Shown here: piece after piece, positions 33,329 to 43,553 of the stretch
Layout: each line of letters starts with the position of its first letter
How positions within the stretch are numbered: position 1 is the first letter of the stretch
Source of the DNA: Orientallactaga sibirica
Lineage: Eukaryota > Chordata > Mammalia > Rodentia > Dipodidae
NCBI GenBank assembly: GCA_036365145.1
Contig: JAEOAD010000004.1
Coordinates: 50,495,001-50,559,000 of the forward strand
Length of the DNA stretch: 64,000 nt
Direction: 5' to 3'
Position numbers and translations under genes: made by a program
Notes under the pieces: generated by a model
Told to the model about the DNA's origin: nothing
Database searches by the model: none
The model's input: the letters and a program-made list of their open reading frames with translations, nothing else

Positions 33329-34793
33329 TAAATGGAACTTCACTGATGACATCTTGCTCATTTTTGTACATTTTGTATTGGGCACATGGGCTGGCTGATT
33401 GTGTCTGTTGATGAATTATGATTTCTATAACAATTCACTACTCCAAGGTTACCTTGTAATCAAAACTACAGAACAACAAGGGATGAAAATGAGTCAGGAC
33501 TTACGCTGTTTCCAGCTCTGACAAGCAAGGATGTGTTCATCTGTCCTGTCCTCTGACAAGGAAACAGCTGAATTAAGTGAAAACTGACAACTCTTTCCAG
33601 CACCACCAGAGCACTTAGGTTACAGAGCAAACCACTGCCCTGATTTCACAGGGGCAAGTGTACACAGAGGAATGGAGCTGAGATCAGCTGGCCAGCTGCC
33701 ACCACCACTGGAAGGCACTAAATGTCATTAGCTAATTCCTCATGGTGGAGGCTGGATTTCCTTGAAATGTAAAGCCTTTGGGGGATGGGGTCTACTTTTA
33801 GGGACATGCCACACATCTTCATGAGCCTTACTTTCAGGAAAATTACTGGCTTAAATGAAGAAGACAGAGAAAAAGCTTTGGTATGCTTTCACAGAGGAGA
33901 AAGGAACCACTTGGTACTATATCCCAACAATCAACAAAATTTAGCCACCTTCAAGGAAAGTACTTTGCAAAACCTTAGCAGACTTGTGGGAATGGCAGTC
34001 AAGTGAGGGAAATGAGTGACCCCCCCCCAGCCTCTAGACTCACCTAAGAGGAGTTACCCACATTTGAAGGTCACAGTTCAAATACTTGGTCGCACATTCA
34101 AAAACCAAGAACCTGATAGTCAATTATGCAGTTATGGATTACTTCCCATGCTCACTCCAACTGTATCAAGCAATTCAGCAACACTGGTTACAACTGAGAT
34201 AGCTACAGGACACAGATTCTACTCAAGAAGTTCATGGAAATCCAAAAGTATCAGGGTGGGAAATCTTAGAAGTATGTGAAAACTCAAGGGGCCCAGTGCT
34301 TCTGGTTTTGGTAACTACATTAAGCATCAAATGCAATTTACCTCTTTACTATATTAACAGAAACTAAACTCTGTAAACATCTACTTACTTCAATTTTCAT
34401 CTCCAGATATATTTTGTCTGACTTAAAAAAAAAAAAAAGGCATGAGAGAAGGCAAGATGAAACAAAGTCTGAGGGTAAAAACAAACATGTAAACTGAATG
34501 TCACCATAACAATAGAGTTTGGAATCATCAGATAAGAAATTGAAAGAACTCAAGATAATGTCTTGTGATCATTAAAGGAAAAGGAGACAGCATTCAAGAG
34601 CAGATGGGTATCAGTAGTGAAAATCTCTAAGGAAGCATAAAGGGGATGCTAGGAGCAATAGGTACTGTCACAGAGGCGAAAAGTGTTAACATGATTGCTA
34701 ATTGCTAGGTACAGATGAACAAAGAGTCAATGAGCTAAAGGTACAGAAATAGGAGCTTCTAAAACTGAAACACAGGGAAAAATAGAGAATTGG
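33329..34793. other. Unique-looking DNA, about 1.5 kb
   Basis: No transposon recognised. Two adjacent open frames (33785-34006 and 34016-34279, plus strand; 73 and 87 residues) are separated by a C-run near 34020. Neither protein shows a domain I recognise, and no splice or promoter context supports them. They could be a decayed exon or retrocopy, or chance. Confidence 0.4.
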
Positions 34794-34985
34794 GCTGGGG
34801 AGATGGCTCAGCAGCTAAAAGCACTTGCTTGCAAAGCATGTCAACATATTTCTATTCTTTAGTCCCCAAATAAAGCCAGATGAACAAGTGGAGCATGTGT
34901 CTGGAATGGGTTTTCAGTGGCAAGAGGCCCTGTCACATTCATACTCTTTCTCTGTCTAATGAATAAGTAAAATATAAAATCAAAC
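34794..34985 (+). mobile_element. DIP/B2-like SINE, decayed tail
   Basis: 'GGGCTGGGGAGATGGCTCAG', 'AAATAAAGCCAGATGAACAAG' and 'GTGGCAAGAGGCCCTGTCAC', with almost no CT expansion. Confidence 0.85.
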
Positions 34986-36560
34986 AAAATGAAAATTCAC
35001 AGAATTTACAAGAACAATGGGCCAATTTAAAAATGTGAAACACATGCCTAGTAGAGAAAACAAAGGAGAATTGTTTTTAAAAAGTTAAAATCTTAACTGC
35101 AGAGAAATAAAGAATAGGAGCACTATAGACTTCTCTTCAGACACCACCCAAGGAAGAAGAAATGGAATGAAGTACTTATACTGCTGGAAATGAGGGGTGT
35201 GCAAGATGAAATATGAGTATAGAATTCTGTATTCCATTAATAAAATGATGGAGACTAGAAATTAAAATCTATATAAAATGAAGGAATACAGGTAAAGAAA
35301 CAAAATAGGGTTAAAAAGACTCTAATTTTTCTTAGTCTTAATGAGTTTCATATATAACTCTTCAAGGTAAAATCACAATAACATATTGAGTGCTTACTGT
35401 TTAAAGAAAAATGAATGTCAGCAATGTTTCAAAAGAGGGTGGACATGGGAATTCATGTTGTTAAGGCACTTCACTCTTGTGAAGTGACAAGTTATTATTT
35501 GAAAGTGTATATACATTAATTTAAATGACATTACAGACTTTTGAGCAATACCAATATTTTTTTAAAGAAATAACATCTAAGGAAAAGCAAATATTATCAG
35601 ATAGAATGTCCAAGTAAAGACTGAGAATGCAGGACAAAAGAAAAGGCAACTGGAATTGCTGCATCTGTGTCATACAAAATGGACTTTAGAGCAAAAGAAA
35701 TTATCTGGTATGAAAAGAACAAATTATAATGATAAAGGGGCCATGTTTTCAAGAACAAAAAAATCTATATGTATAGCTCACAACTGAGCAATGAAAACTA
35801 TGAAACCCAAATTGATGTAATTTGAGGGGGTATGGGCTAATCCACTGTGATAAAGAGAACCATCTCTTCATCAGTAATAGATCCAGAAGACAGAAAATCA
35901 GTAACTCCACAACTAAACTCCACACAGCCATAAATCAAATCGATCTAATGGACATTCATAGTGTATCCAGCTACAATGTCATATACATTCTTCTCACACT
36001 TACATGGAATAGTCACCAATACAGAACAACATCTGAGCCAGAAATCAGGAGTTAACAAATGTAAAGAATAATATTATAGAAACTATGGTTCCAAACTATA
36101 GTCCAAAATAGAAGTAAAATGGATATTGGCAATAGAAGACAGCTAGAAAATACCAAAATCGTACACATAAAGCAGAATATTTCTAAATACCAATGGACCA
36201 AAGAAAAAGTCTTAAACGATATTTTAAAAACATTATGAGAATGAAAATGTTGCTTACCTTTTTCTTGAAATGCAGTGATAGCAGTTCTCAGAGGAAAATA
36301 TCTAGCAATGAATGATATACTATAGAAAAGAAAGGTAAAAAAAACCAGTAAATTACATTCCCCCCCTTAAGTAATTTGGAGAAAGAAAGAAAGAAAAGTA
36401 TCCTAACCCAAAGCAAGTAAAGAAGAAATAAAGTTAGAACACACAGAAATAAAAATTGAAATAAAAAGAAACAAAACTCCAGAAAACAAAAATAGTTCTT
36501 GACAATATCAAGAACAAGTTTGAATCTCTTATCTAAGCGAATAATAAAAGAAATATACAT
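34986..36560 (+). mobile_element. Ancient LINE-1 ORF2 5' half relic
   Basis: Ordered matches to old mammalian L1: 'GACTTCTCTTCAGACACC' and 'AGAATTCTGTATTCCATTA' near 35130-35240 (pre-ORF2), 'ACAAAATGGACTTTAGAGC' near 35677, 'AATGATAAAGGGGCCATG' near 35729, 'CTAATGGACATTCATAG' near 35945, 'ATTCTTCTCACACTTACATGG' near 35988, and 'GCAGTTCTCAGAGGAAAATA' near 36280. These are the endonuclease-domain region and what follows. Every frame is broken; the element is inactive. Confidence 0.72.
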
Positions 36561-36999
36561 CTAATTGCAACTACAATGACGTTATGCATTTGTTGAAATA
36601 TGTTTCAGAGCAGCTTTAACATAGGAAGAACAACATTAAGGAAACTAAGATCATCATATAATAATAAGACATTAATATTGGTCATTTTGATATTGGAGCC
36701 CCTGCTATATATCAGAAAACCATTACCTTAGTCCCATCCATAGTGGACTTTCTCAGGGAATACCTCTCATAGTGATTAATACACATTTGCTTTTGGTCAT
36801 GTCCTTGTTCCTGGGAGTTTATGCTTTTCCCCCATGCAAATAATGAATGAATAATGAAGGATTACCACAGGAAGTGTAAGACCATGTATATAGATATCTA
36901 GAAAAATTGAATAATAAGAGAAAACAGTTGCAGATTGTGGTAAAGGACTCACAGATATTTAATAATTGTGGAATTTGTATGTTCAATAATTACTATATG
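36561..36999. other. Unannotated AT-rich DNA
   Basis: No recognised feature. Confidence 0.5.
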
Positions 37000-37210
37000 A
37001 TTATCAGTGTGCTAACTTTTCACATAAAGTACCTGTTTCGAATTATTCAAGTGCATTGTGTAGGAATTAACTATTATTCCAATTGCAGAGATAAATAATC
37101 AAAGACAAATCATGTTATTTTTCCAAAGATCACATAGTTGCTATACCAGGAAGCTAGAATCAATCCCAGCAGTGGCTGACTGAAGTCCTGTGCTAAGCAA
37201 TCTGCCTCCC
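37000..37210 (+). mobile_element. MIR-like SINE relic
   Basis: 'AACTATTATTCCAATTGCAG', 'CCAAAGATCACATAGTTGC', 'CCAGGAAGCTAGAATC' and 'TGACTGAAGTCCTGTGCT' follow MIR order ('ACTATTATTATCCCCATTTT ... CAAGGTCACACAGCTAG ... GACTCCAGAGCCTGTGCT'). Confidence 0.6.
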
Positions 37211-37939
37211 AAACGCTGTGTGAGCAGAAAATGAGGCTCCTATAAAAACTCACCCTATGACTTTGACTTTGGAAAAGTTTTTCTGATGTCTTTTTGAAAT
37301 ATGAGTCTAATTGGTCTTAAATTGGATCAGCCACCTTCTGGAAGCTTAGAATTGTCTGTTTTAAATTCTTCTCACTCTAATATGTTCTTATCGAGAAATT
37401 TAGAAGAAACATAAGTCTTGTTAAAATTATTTTAAGAATCTTTTTTCCAGAAAACACTTACATTGCAAAAACTGCTTAAAGGCTGTTCTAGAAAGTTTTC
37501 TTCACTAAGTCAGGGCAGCTATATGGAATGAAAAGCAACACAATCAATGAAGGTTTTGAGGAATTGGGAAATAATTCAATTTCCTTGATAACAGATTTAA
37601 TAGCACAAAACACTGTTCAGTTCAATAAAACATGTATATGCATGTACATGTATATATATAATATATGTACATTCTTGTGTGGCTGAATGTCCTTGAAACT
37701 CTAAAATTCATAGATGTACTGGGTACTGGAAAGACTCCAAAGTCAGTAATGTAAAAATTTTAAGCTTTAGGTTTTATTTATTTATTTTTTTTATTTTGTT
37801 TTTAAGTCAGGAAGTGACAATTGTAAAATCTCGTTCTCTCTCTTTTCATCTCATTGTATCTGTAATTGTTTCTCATTTCAAATGAGTTTCTACTCCCCGC
37901 AAGCTACATTTTAAAAATTTATTTGTAAAATATTTGTAC
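37211..37939. other. Unannotated AT-rich DNA
   Basis: No gene or repeat recognised. Confidence 0.5.
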
Positions 37940-37950
37940 AAAATTTATAG

Positions 37951-38231
37951 TTTTGTTTTTTTTTTTCTTTTTTTTTTTTTGGAGAGACAGACAGAGAGAG
38001 AGGGAGGGAGAGGAAGACAGATAGAGATGGGCATGCCAGCTGCCTCTCAGCTGCTGCGAATGAAATCCAGATGCAGGCGCCCCCTTGTAGTCAAGTGAGG
38101 CATTGCGCCCTTGCATCACTTTGTATCTGGCTAAACGTGGGATCTGGAGATTGGAACCGCTGGAGATTGGAACCAGTGTTCTTAGGCTTAGGAGGCAGGC
38201 GCCTTAACCACTAAGCCATCTCTCCAGCCCC
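37951..38231 (-). mobile_element. DIP/B2-like SINE, long variant with inserted segment
   Basis: Second copy of the subfamily seen at 14502. It carries the same extra GCATTGCGCCCTTGCATC-type segment and two copies of GGAGATTGGAACC. A perfect 11-bp target duplication AAAATTTATAG lies at 37940-37950 and 38232-38242. On the minus strand it contains CTACAAGGGGGCGC (38077-38090), the best CTCF-core-like site in the window. Confidence 0.93.
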
Positions 38232-38304
38232 AAAATTTATAGATTTTGTAACACTGAGAATTTAACCCAGTCCAAAGCAAACTATCTGATTATATCACCG
38301 CCCT

Positions 38305-38600
38305 TTATAACTTTTATTTTGAGAAAGGACTAAATTGTTTAGGCTGGCCAATAACTAACTTGTGGTCCTCTTGCCTTAGCCTGTTGATTAGCTGTGATCT
38401 CAGGTGTGCCTCACAATGCTCAATTTGGTCTAGTTTTATTTTATGTGGATTATTGCACTTAGATCATAGATTAGTGTTGAATTGATACAGATTTTTTTTT
38501 TTTTGACAATGTCTTGCATAGCCTGGGTTGCCTTAATCTTGCTATGTAGCCAAAAATGACCATGAACTCCTTCTGAATGCTAGGGCACATTTGAATTTTA
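38305..38600 (-). mobile_element. Two decayed B1 SINEs
   Basis: Two successive reverse-complement B1 traces: 38305-38425 ('GGCTGGCCAATAACTAACTT', 'TCAGGTGTGCCTCACAATG') and 38484-38595 (poly-T, 'GACAATGTCTTGCATAGCC', 'CATGAACTCCTTCTGAATGC'). Confidence 0.5.
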
Positions 38601-38861
38601 CAAGAATGGTAGAAGAAAACTGCTTGTTTTACTCCCTTTTTTTTCTGTCATAATATTATAGATATAGAAAAGTTGCAGCATCAGAAGAGAGTTTTCAATT
38701 CTCTTCACCCCATTTCTTCTATGAGCATCTTACCTCCTTAGAATATATAGACCATCACAATCTCCAATAACATTGCTCCATTATACCTGATATGAAGGAA
38801 ATATTTTAATGGATTTTTCTAAAAAATATTTGCATATAATCAGCTTATCCAATTACTCAGG

Positions 38862-39588
38862 TAATGGAGGGGGTTACACTTAGAGTGACTGTAGGAAAGT
38901 TTTTCTTATCTCTTGCCTAGGTCCAAAGAACTGTTTTTCCACAGTCAGGACCCTTCCTGGAAAGGAGGTTTTTCATAGGAAACATTGTGGTTGGTCAAGT
39001 TAGGCTAATCTCTTCCTGAGACAGCCCCTAGTCCTAACCAACCAGCTGGCCCTCTGGTTCACCTGGGCCAAAAGACACCAGCCTGAGGCTCGCCCATCAC
39101 TTCGGAACTTGCAGCTGTGGTGAGTTTTTCCCTGGCTCAGCCCAGGCCCAGCCAATAGGGGCTCAGTAGGATCTCTGCCTAGGCCCTAACCCAGACCCAG
39201 CCAGGAGGACCCTCTAGCCCTTACTCTCTGCACAGGTTCTTTATCTCCTCCAGCTCCCCATGCAGTAGGAGCTCCTTGAACTTTCTTTTCTCTTTTCTTT
39301 CCATGCTTTTTCTCCCAGAGCCATATCTAGTCACATGGACTCCTGAGCTACACATGGCCCACATGGGCTTTTTGGCTCCATGTGTTGTACTTCTCTCCAC
39401 TTTGTTTCCCCTTACCTCTCAGCCTTCCCCTTTCCACACTCCTTTGTAAAATCTGAATAAAACGTGGTATTTTGAAAATCATTCTCTTGAATCTGGAATT
39501 GCCAATTCTTTGGTTAGTTTGCTGATATGAACTCAGGGCTTGGGGTTCCAGGAAGCACCCCAGAACCCCAATTTCCCCATTACAGTAT
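38862..39588 (+). mobile_element. Solo LTR, ERV family not identified
   Basis: A roughly 0.7-kb GC-rich block ending CCCCATTACA with AATAAA at 39456-39461 followed by a U5-like region, the layout of a retroviral LTR on the plus strand. There is no partner LTR or internal sequence nearby. The left edge is uncertain, near GTAATGGAGGGGG. It might be an ERV1 or ERVK LTR, and classification needs a library search. Confidence 0.6.
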
Positions 39589-39638
39589 CACCAAATCCTT
39601 AGCTGAGACAGAAATACAGTATATTTTATGACCTACTT

Positions 39639-40117
39639 TGTCGCGTCCGCCTCGTCCAGCAAGGAAGACGCAACACTTGGGCTCTTCTTTCAGCAGTTTA
39701 TTCAGGAACCTTGAACAATCTTCTGACCCCTTAAACAATCTTCTGACTGACTGACTGACTCACTGACTGACTGACTGACTGACTCACTCACTGACTGACT
39801 CACTGACTCACTGACTCACTCACTCACTCACTCACTCACTCACTCACTCACTGACTGCCCAACTTACTCACTCTCTGACTGCCTGACTGCCTGACTGCCC
39901 CCGGGACAAGCCCGCCCAAAGCTTAAGAAGCCTTTGAACAGCCAACCCTGGTAAGCCACGTGGTGAATGCAGATAGGTCCACATATGCGGAAGCAAGCCT
40001 AGATCACGGCCCAAGCCAAATAAGGACTTGTTTATCCAGGAGAGCACTCGCCATCGGGAAGGTGGAAGGCGGAAGCCAGCGCCATCTTTAAGGCGCGGCA
40101 CCTCGCAGCTCTCTACA
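39639..40117 (-). mobile_element. Solo LTR, IAP/ERVK-like, intact ends
   Basis: Read on the minus strand it runs TGTAGAGAGCTGCGAGG ... GGACGCGACA. It has TG/CA ends, an early AAGATGGCGCT (YY1-type site also typical of IAP LTRs), a CACGTG E-box (39957-39962), AATAAA (complement at 39697-39702) and a 3' end like that of IAP LTRs ('GCGTCTTCCTTGCTGG'). A perfect 6-bp target duplication CTACTT lies at 39633-39638 and 40118-40123, the size expected for class II/ERVK integrase. There is no internal sequence, so it is a solo LTR left by LTR-LTR recombination. A GACT-type tetranucleotide run fills 39743-39895. Confidence 0.9.
39743..39895. repeat. (GACT/CACT)n tandem repeat inside the ERVK LTR
   Basis: Dozens of 4-bp units alternating GACT and CACT, lying between the polyadenylation signal and the LTR promoter half, so within the R or R/U3 region of the LTR. 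A secondary expansion of the LTR or a family feature. Confidence 0.92.
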
Positions 40118-40655
40118 CTACTTCATAAGAAATGGAACTCTAAAATTGTGTTCAGTTTTAGGTTATTCTTGTTAAACACAAGAAAAAAATCTTCAAGGGT
40201 GGGTAAGCTGCAAATAGAAAGTGTACCTTGGCATGTGCAGTGCTCTGAAATCTACAGCAGAGATTTCAGGTGGGATGCAGACCTTGCTAAAAAGGACGTG
40301 GCTCCATGTCACTGAATAGTACGGTGATCACTCTGGGGCTCTTGGTAGAACTTCCAGTTCCACTCTCGGGAAAGCCAGGGAAGACTTTTCTAGGACTGTA
40401 AGCACTGTGCAGCGAAACTGCCCAAGAAGCATGCTGGGGTGGGGTGAAGACCTGCTGTCCTACTTTGCAGGAGAGGGGTACCAGCGGAGTCACCCAGACT
40501 GCAGAAGTTCAGTGCCTGCCCCAACACAGCTGCAAAAGCCTGTCCAGAAAGCACAGGAGAACCCAGACACACGGTTCTCTCTTTCACAGGTGCTCCAGCG
40601 CCCCTACTGACAGCGCGCACTGTCAGCTGGCAATCAGAAAGTATAACTGTAGTAT
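40118..40655. other. GC-richer unique island with hairpin
   Basis: No transposon recognised. It has more CpG than its surroundings, several acceptor-like tracts (for example TTCTCTCTTTCACAG at about 40576-40590) and a 7-bp-arm palindrome CTGACAG/CTGTCAG at 40607-40626 around a CGCGCA loop. Overlapping short frames on both strands (up to 89 residues) are not recognised. Possible decayed gene edge, regulatory DNA or unrecognised ERV sequence. Confidence 0.4.
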
Positions 40656-40668
40656 CCACATGGACTTT

Positions 40669-40840
40669 TAAAAAAATATTTTAATGTTTTTATGATGAGA
40701 GAGAGAGTTTGTATGGGTGTGCCAGTGCCCTTGACCAACCATGTTGTTCATCTGGATTGACCTGGGTATTGGGGAATTGAACCCCAGCCTGCAGGCTTTA
40801 CAAGCAAGTGCCCTTAACTGCTGAGCCGTCTTCCCAGCCC
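40669..40840 (-). mobile_element. DIP/B2-like SINE, shortened
   Basis: Reverse-complement copy with a short (GA)n tract. The target duplication is CCACATGGACTTT (40656-40668) against CCACATGGAGTTT (40841-40853). Confidence 0.9.
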
Positions 40841-40853
40841 CCACATGGAGTTT

Positions 40854-41150
40854 TGCAGGCCAGCCAATGACGGGTGAAGCTGGAAACTAAGGATGAATGG
40901 GCGGAGTTCATGTGATCTAAGAGGTTGCTTTGTTATGTTGTTCTGTAGCCTGAAATCTGAAGATGTTCGGTTCACTTTGATCTTGTCCAGTTACCTTGAG
41001 CTGAAATGTCTTTAGATGAAAGGAAAACTACTACATATTTATAACTTTCACTCAGTTGTGCTTTGAAGCAGCCCTTTCTCTTGCTCCAGCTATCTTTATT
41101 TAATATCTTATTATTTTATACAGTTGGTTTGGTATAGTTATTTCATTTTT
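40854..41150. other. Unannotated unique DNA
   Basis: Continuation of the unique segment left of the SINE, with no recognised feature. Confidence 0.45.
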
Positions 41151-41580
41151 TTAATTTTTAACTTTTTATTGACAACCTCCATACATATAGACAATATAAA
41201 ACGATCTTAATCCCTTCCCACAACCCTTTCCTTTTCTCCTTTCATCCTTCTTCCACTTAATATTTTCTTTCCAACTGGTTTCTCTTCTGCTTTGATATCA
41301 TTTTCCCATTTTGTTATGTAGGTCTTGTGTAGATAGCAGCCACTGTGAGGACCCGGATGTCATGGCTACTTTCTGTCTAGAAGACAGTATTGCAGAAGAA
41401 CTCCTCCCCTTCCTTTGGCTCTAACATGCGTTCTGGCATGCCTTCCACAATGGTCCCTGAGTCTTGGAGGATGTGATAAAGACAGATGTCTCATCAGTGC
41501 TGAAAACCTCGCAGTCACATCTCAGCACTATGGTAAGTTTTGAGTCTCCCAGTGGTCACTGCCATCTGAAATCAATGTTT
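41151..41580 (-). mobile_element. LINE-1 3' UTR
   Basis: Reverse-complement 3' end: 'TTTTTATTGACAACCTCC', 'ACAATATAAAACGATC', 'CCTTTGGCTCTAACATGCG' and 'CCACAATGGTCCCTGAG'. Same subfamily as the copies at 48.97 and 57.17 kb. Confidence 0.75.
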
Positions 41581-41730
41581 CATAATTACTTATGGGTAGG
41601 TTAACTGGACCTCTTCACACTGCCAGAATGACTAAAAGTATTATTTTTTAAAGTGAATAGTTCTATCAAATAGATTCTCAGAATCTGTGATTGAAACTGA
41701 AGGGCTGGTGAAATTGAGACTTCAAATCCC

Positions 41731-41945
41731 TTGGCTGGGTAGGTGAATCAGTGGTTCAAGGTGCTTGCCTGAAATGCCTTCTTGCTTGGGTTCAAGTCCC
41801 CAGTACCCACATAAAGCCAGATGCATGATGTGGTGCATGCATATGGAGTTTGTTTGCAGTGCCAAGAGGCCCTGGTGCACCCATGCACACTCTGTTTCTC
41901 TCTCACTCTCTTTGTCTCTCTTTCTCTCAATACATTAATTAGGAT
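41731..41945 (+). mobile_element. DIP/B2-like SINE, older variant
   Basis: 'GGCTGGGTAGGTGAATCAG', 'CACATAAAGCCAGATGCATG' and a CT tract. Confidence 0.85.
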
Positions 41946-42111
41946 AAAGAGAGTAGGAAATAAGTGTGTCATGACTTCTCTTTGGCAGGAAGAGAAAGGA
42001 CAAACAACCGTAGATGAACTGCAGCATAACAAAATGGAAGTGACAGATTCTGAATTGTCACATATAAGGCTACACTAACTACATGTGCTGGTCTCTACAT
42101 GAGTAAGAAAA

Positions 42112-42250
42112 TTCTAGGATTGGGGATTTATCACAGTGATGCACCCTGAGCATGTGAAGCCCTGGGTAAAATCTGCAGCACCACAAAAAAAAAAAAAAAA
42201 AAAAAAAGAAAGAAAGAAAAAAAAATAAAGAAAGAGAAAAGAAAATTTAA
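42112..42250 (+). mobile_element. ID SINE with long A-rich tail
   Basis: 'GATTGGGGATTTATCACAG', 'TGTGAAGCCCTGGGTAAAA' and 'CTGCAGCACCAC', followed by a poly-A run at 42184-42207 and (GAAA)n. Confidence 0.75.
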
Positions 42251-42412
42251 AAATAAAGTAAAATTCCAGACTATAAATTACTATATCTTAGGCATTTCCC
42301 CTAAGAGCACCTCCCAATGGCCTAATTAATACACTAAAGTGAAATCAATATATTCACTCCTGTCTGAACTTAATATATGAATAAGGTCACATTTGTTTTA
42401 AAGTGGATGTGG

Positions 42413-42587
42413 GGGCTGGAGAGATGGCTCAGTGGTCAGAGGTACATGCCTGCAAAGCATGACACCTGGGGCTCAGTTCACCAGTACCCACATAAAGTCA
42501 GATGCACAAAATATCATATGTCTGGAGTTTATTCTAGACCCCGGACTTCTTTCTCCTCACAAATAAATAATTTTTTGAAAACATTTC
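42413..42587 (+). mobile_element. DIP/B2-like SINE
   Basis: Head GGGGCTGGAGAGATGGCTCAG; the CT tract is nearly lost. The target duplication is AAAGTGGATGTG against AAAGTGGATATG. Confidence 0.88.
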
Positions 42588-43120
42588 AAAGTGGATATGG
42601 CTTTTTGTTGTTTACCTAGCAAAAACTGAGTTCTGACAATTAAGAACCCTGTGCATATGTGAAGTAATTTTAAATGCCTGAACCACTAGATTTACTATCT
42701 GCTACTTGAACTTTGGGCCAGAATGAGGGCAAATAGACTTACGAATAGTAAGTTCCAGAAGAATTAGTTTATTTTTAGCTCTGGTATGATTTAACATGTA
42801 TGTTTCAAGAATGATTAGGCATGAGGAAAATTTTGATAAAACTTATGATGTCTGTGTTCATTGTTTCCCTTATAGTTAGGAGGAACACAAATCAGAGAGT
42901 TTAGAGGAGTAAATAAAACATGATGACATATTCTTGATTCTTGGAAACTGCAACATCATTTCTGACCAGGTTAACACAAGACCAGCTTGCAAACATAATT
43001 ATGATAACTCTTCGAGACAAGGTACAGCCTCCAAGGATGACTCCAGTTGTTAGACAGATGGTACCACAAGCAAGTTGGCAACGCTTAGAGAATTACTCAT
43101 AGGTAATTAAGAAAGCTTTT
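42588..43120. other. Unannotated DNA
   Basis: Nothing recognised. Confidence 0.5.
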
Positions 43121-43545
43121 GCTAGGGGTTGGGAGATGGCTTAGTGTTAAAAGTATTTGCTTGTGAGCGGGAGAGATGGCTTAGCAGTTCAGGCGCATGC
43201 CAGCAAAGCCAAAAGACCCAAGTTTGATGCCTCAGGACCCATGTTAGTCAGATGTACAAGGGGGCACATACATCTGGAGTTCGTTTGCAGTGGCTGGAGG
43301 CCCTGGCATGCCCATTTTCTCTCTCTCTCCCCCTGCCTATCGCTTTCTCTTTAATAAATAAATAAAAATAAAATAAAAAGTATTTGCTTGCAAAGGCTAC
43401 AAACCCCTATTCAAGTCTACGGAACCCACAGTACTAGATGAGCAAAATGGCAACATATATCTGAGTTCATTTACAGCATCAAGAGGTTCTGGTGTGGCCA
43501 TACACACATTCTCTCTGTCCTTTTAGGTACATAAATATTTTTAAA
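43121..43545 (+). mobile_element. DIP/B2-like SINE split by a second SINE
   Basis: Outer SINE: head at 43126-43163 ('GGGTTGGGAGATGGCTTAG') and remainder from about 43391 to 43545 ('AACCCACAGTACTAGATGAG', CT tail). It is an older variant interrupted by the SINE at 43164. Confidence 0.88.
43164..43375 (+). mobile_element. DIP/B2-like SINE nested in a SINE
   Basis: Complete younger copy whose perfect 15-bp target duplication AAAAGTATTTGCTTG lies at 43149-43163 and 43376-43390 and comes from the outer SINE. It carries ACAAGGGGGCACATAC. Confidence 0.95.
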
Positions 43546-43553
43546 AGATTGTT

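Noticed and set aside
39743..39895. Regular short repeats that might suggest a CRISPR array
   Set aside because: A plain tetranucleotide run without unique spacers, inside a retroviral LTR of a mammalian genome.
40028..40671. Cluster of overlapping frames on both strands (67-95 residues)
   Set aside because: Higher GC makes stops rarer; no start context, splice pattern or recognisable domain. Kept only as a regulatory or unique-island lead.
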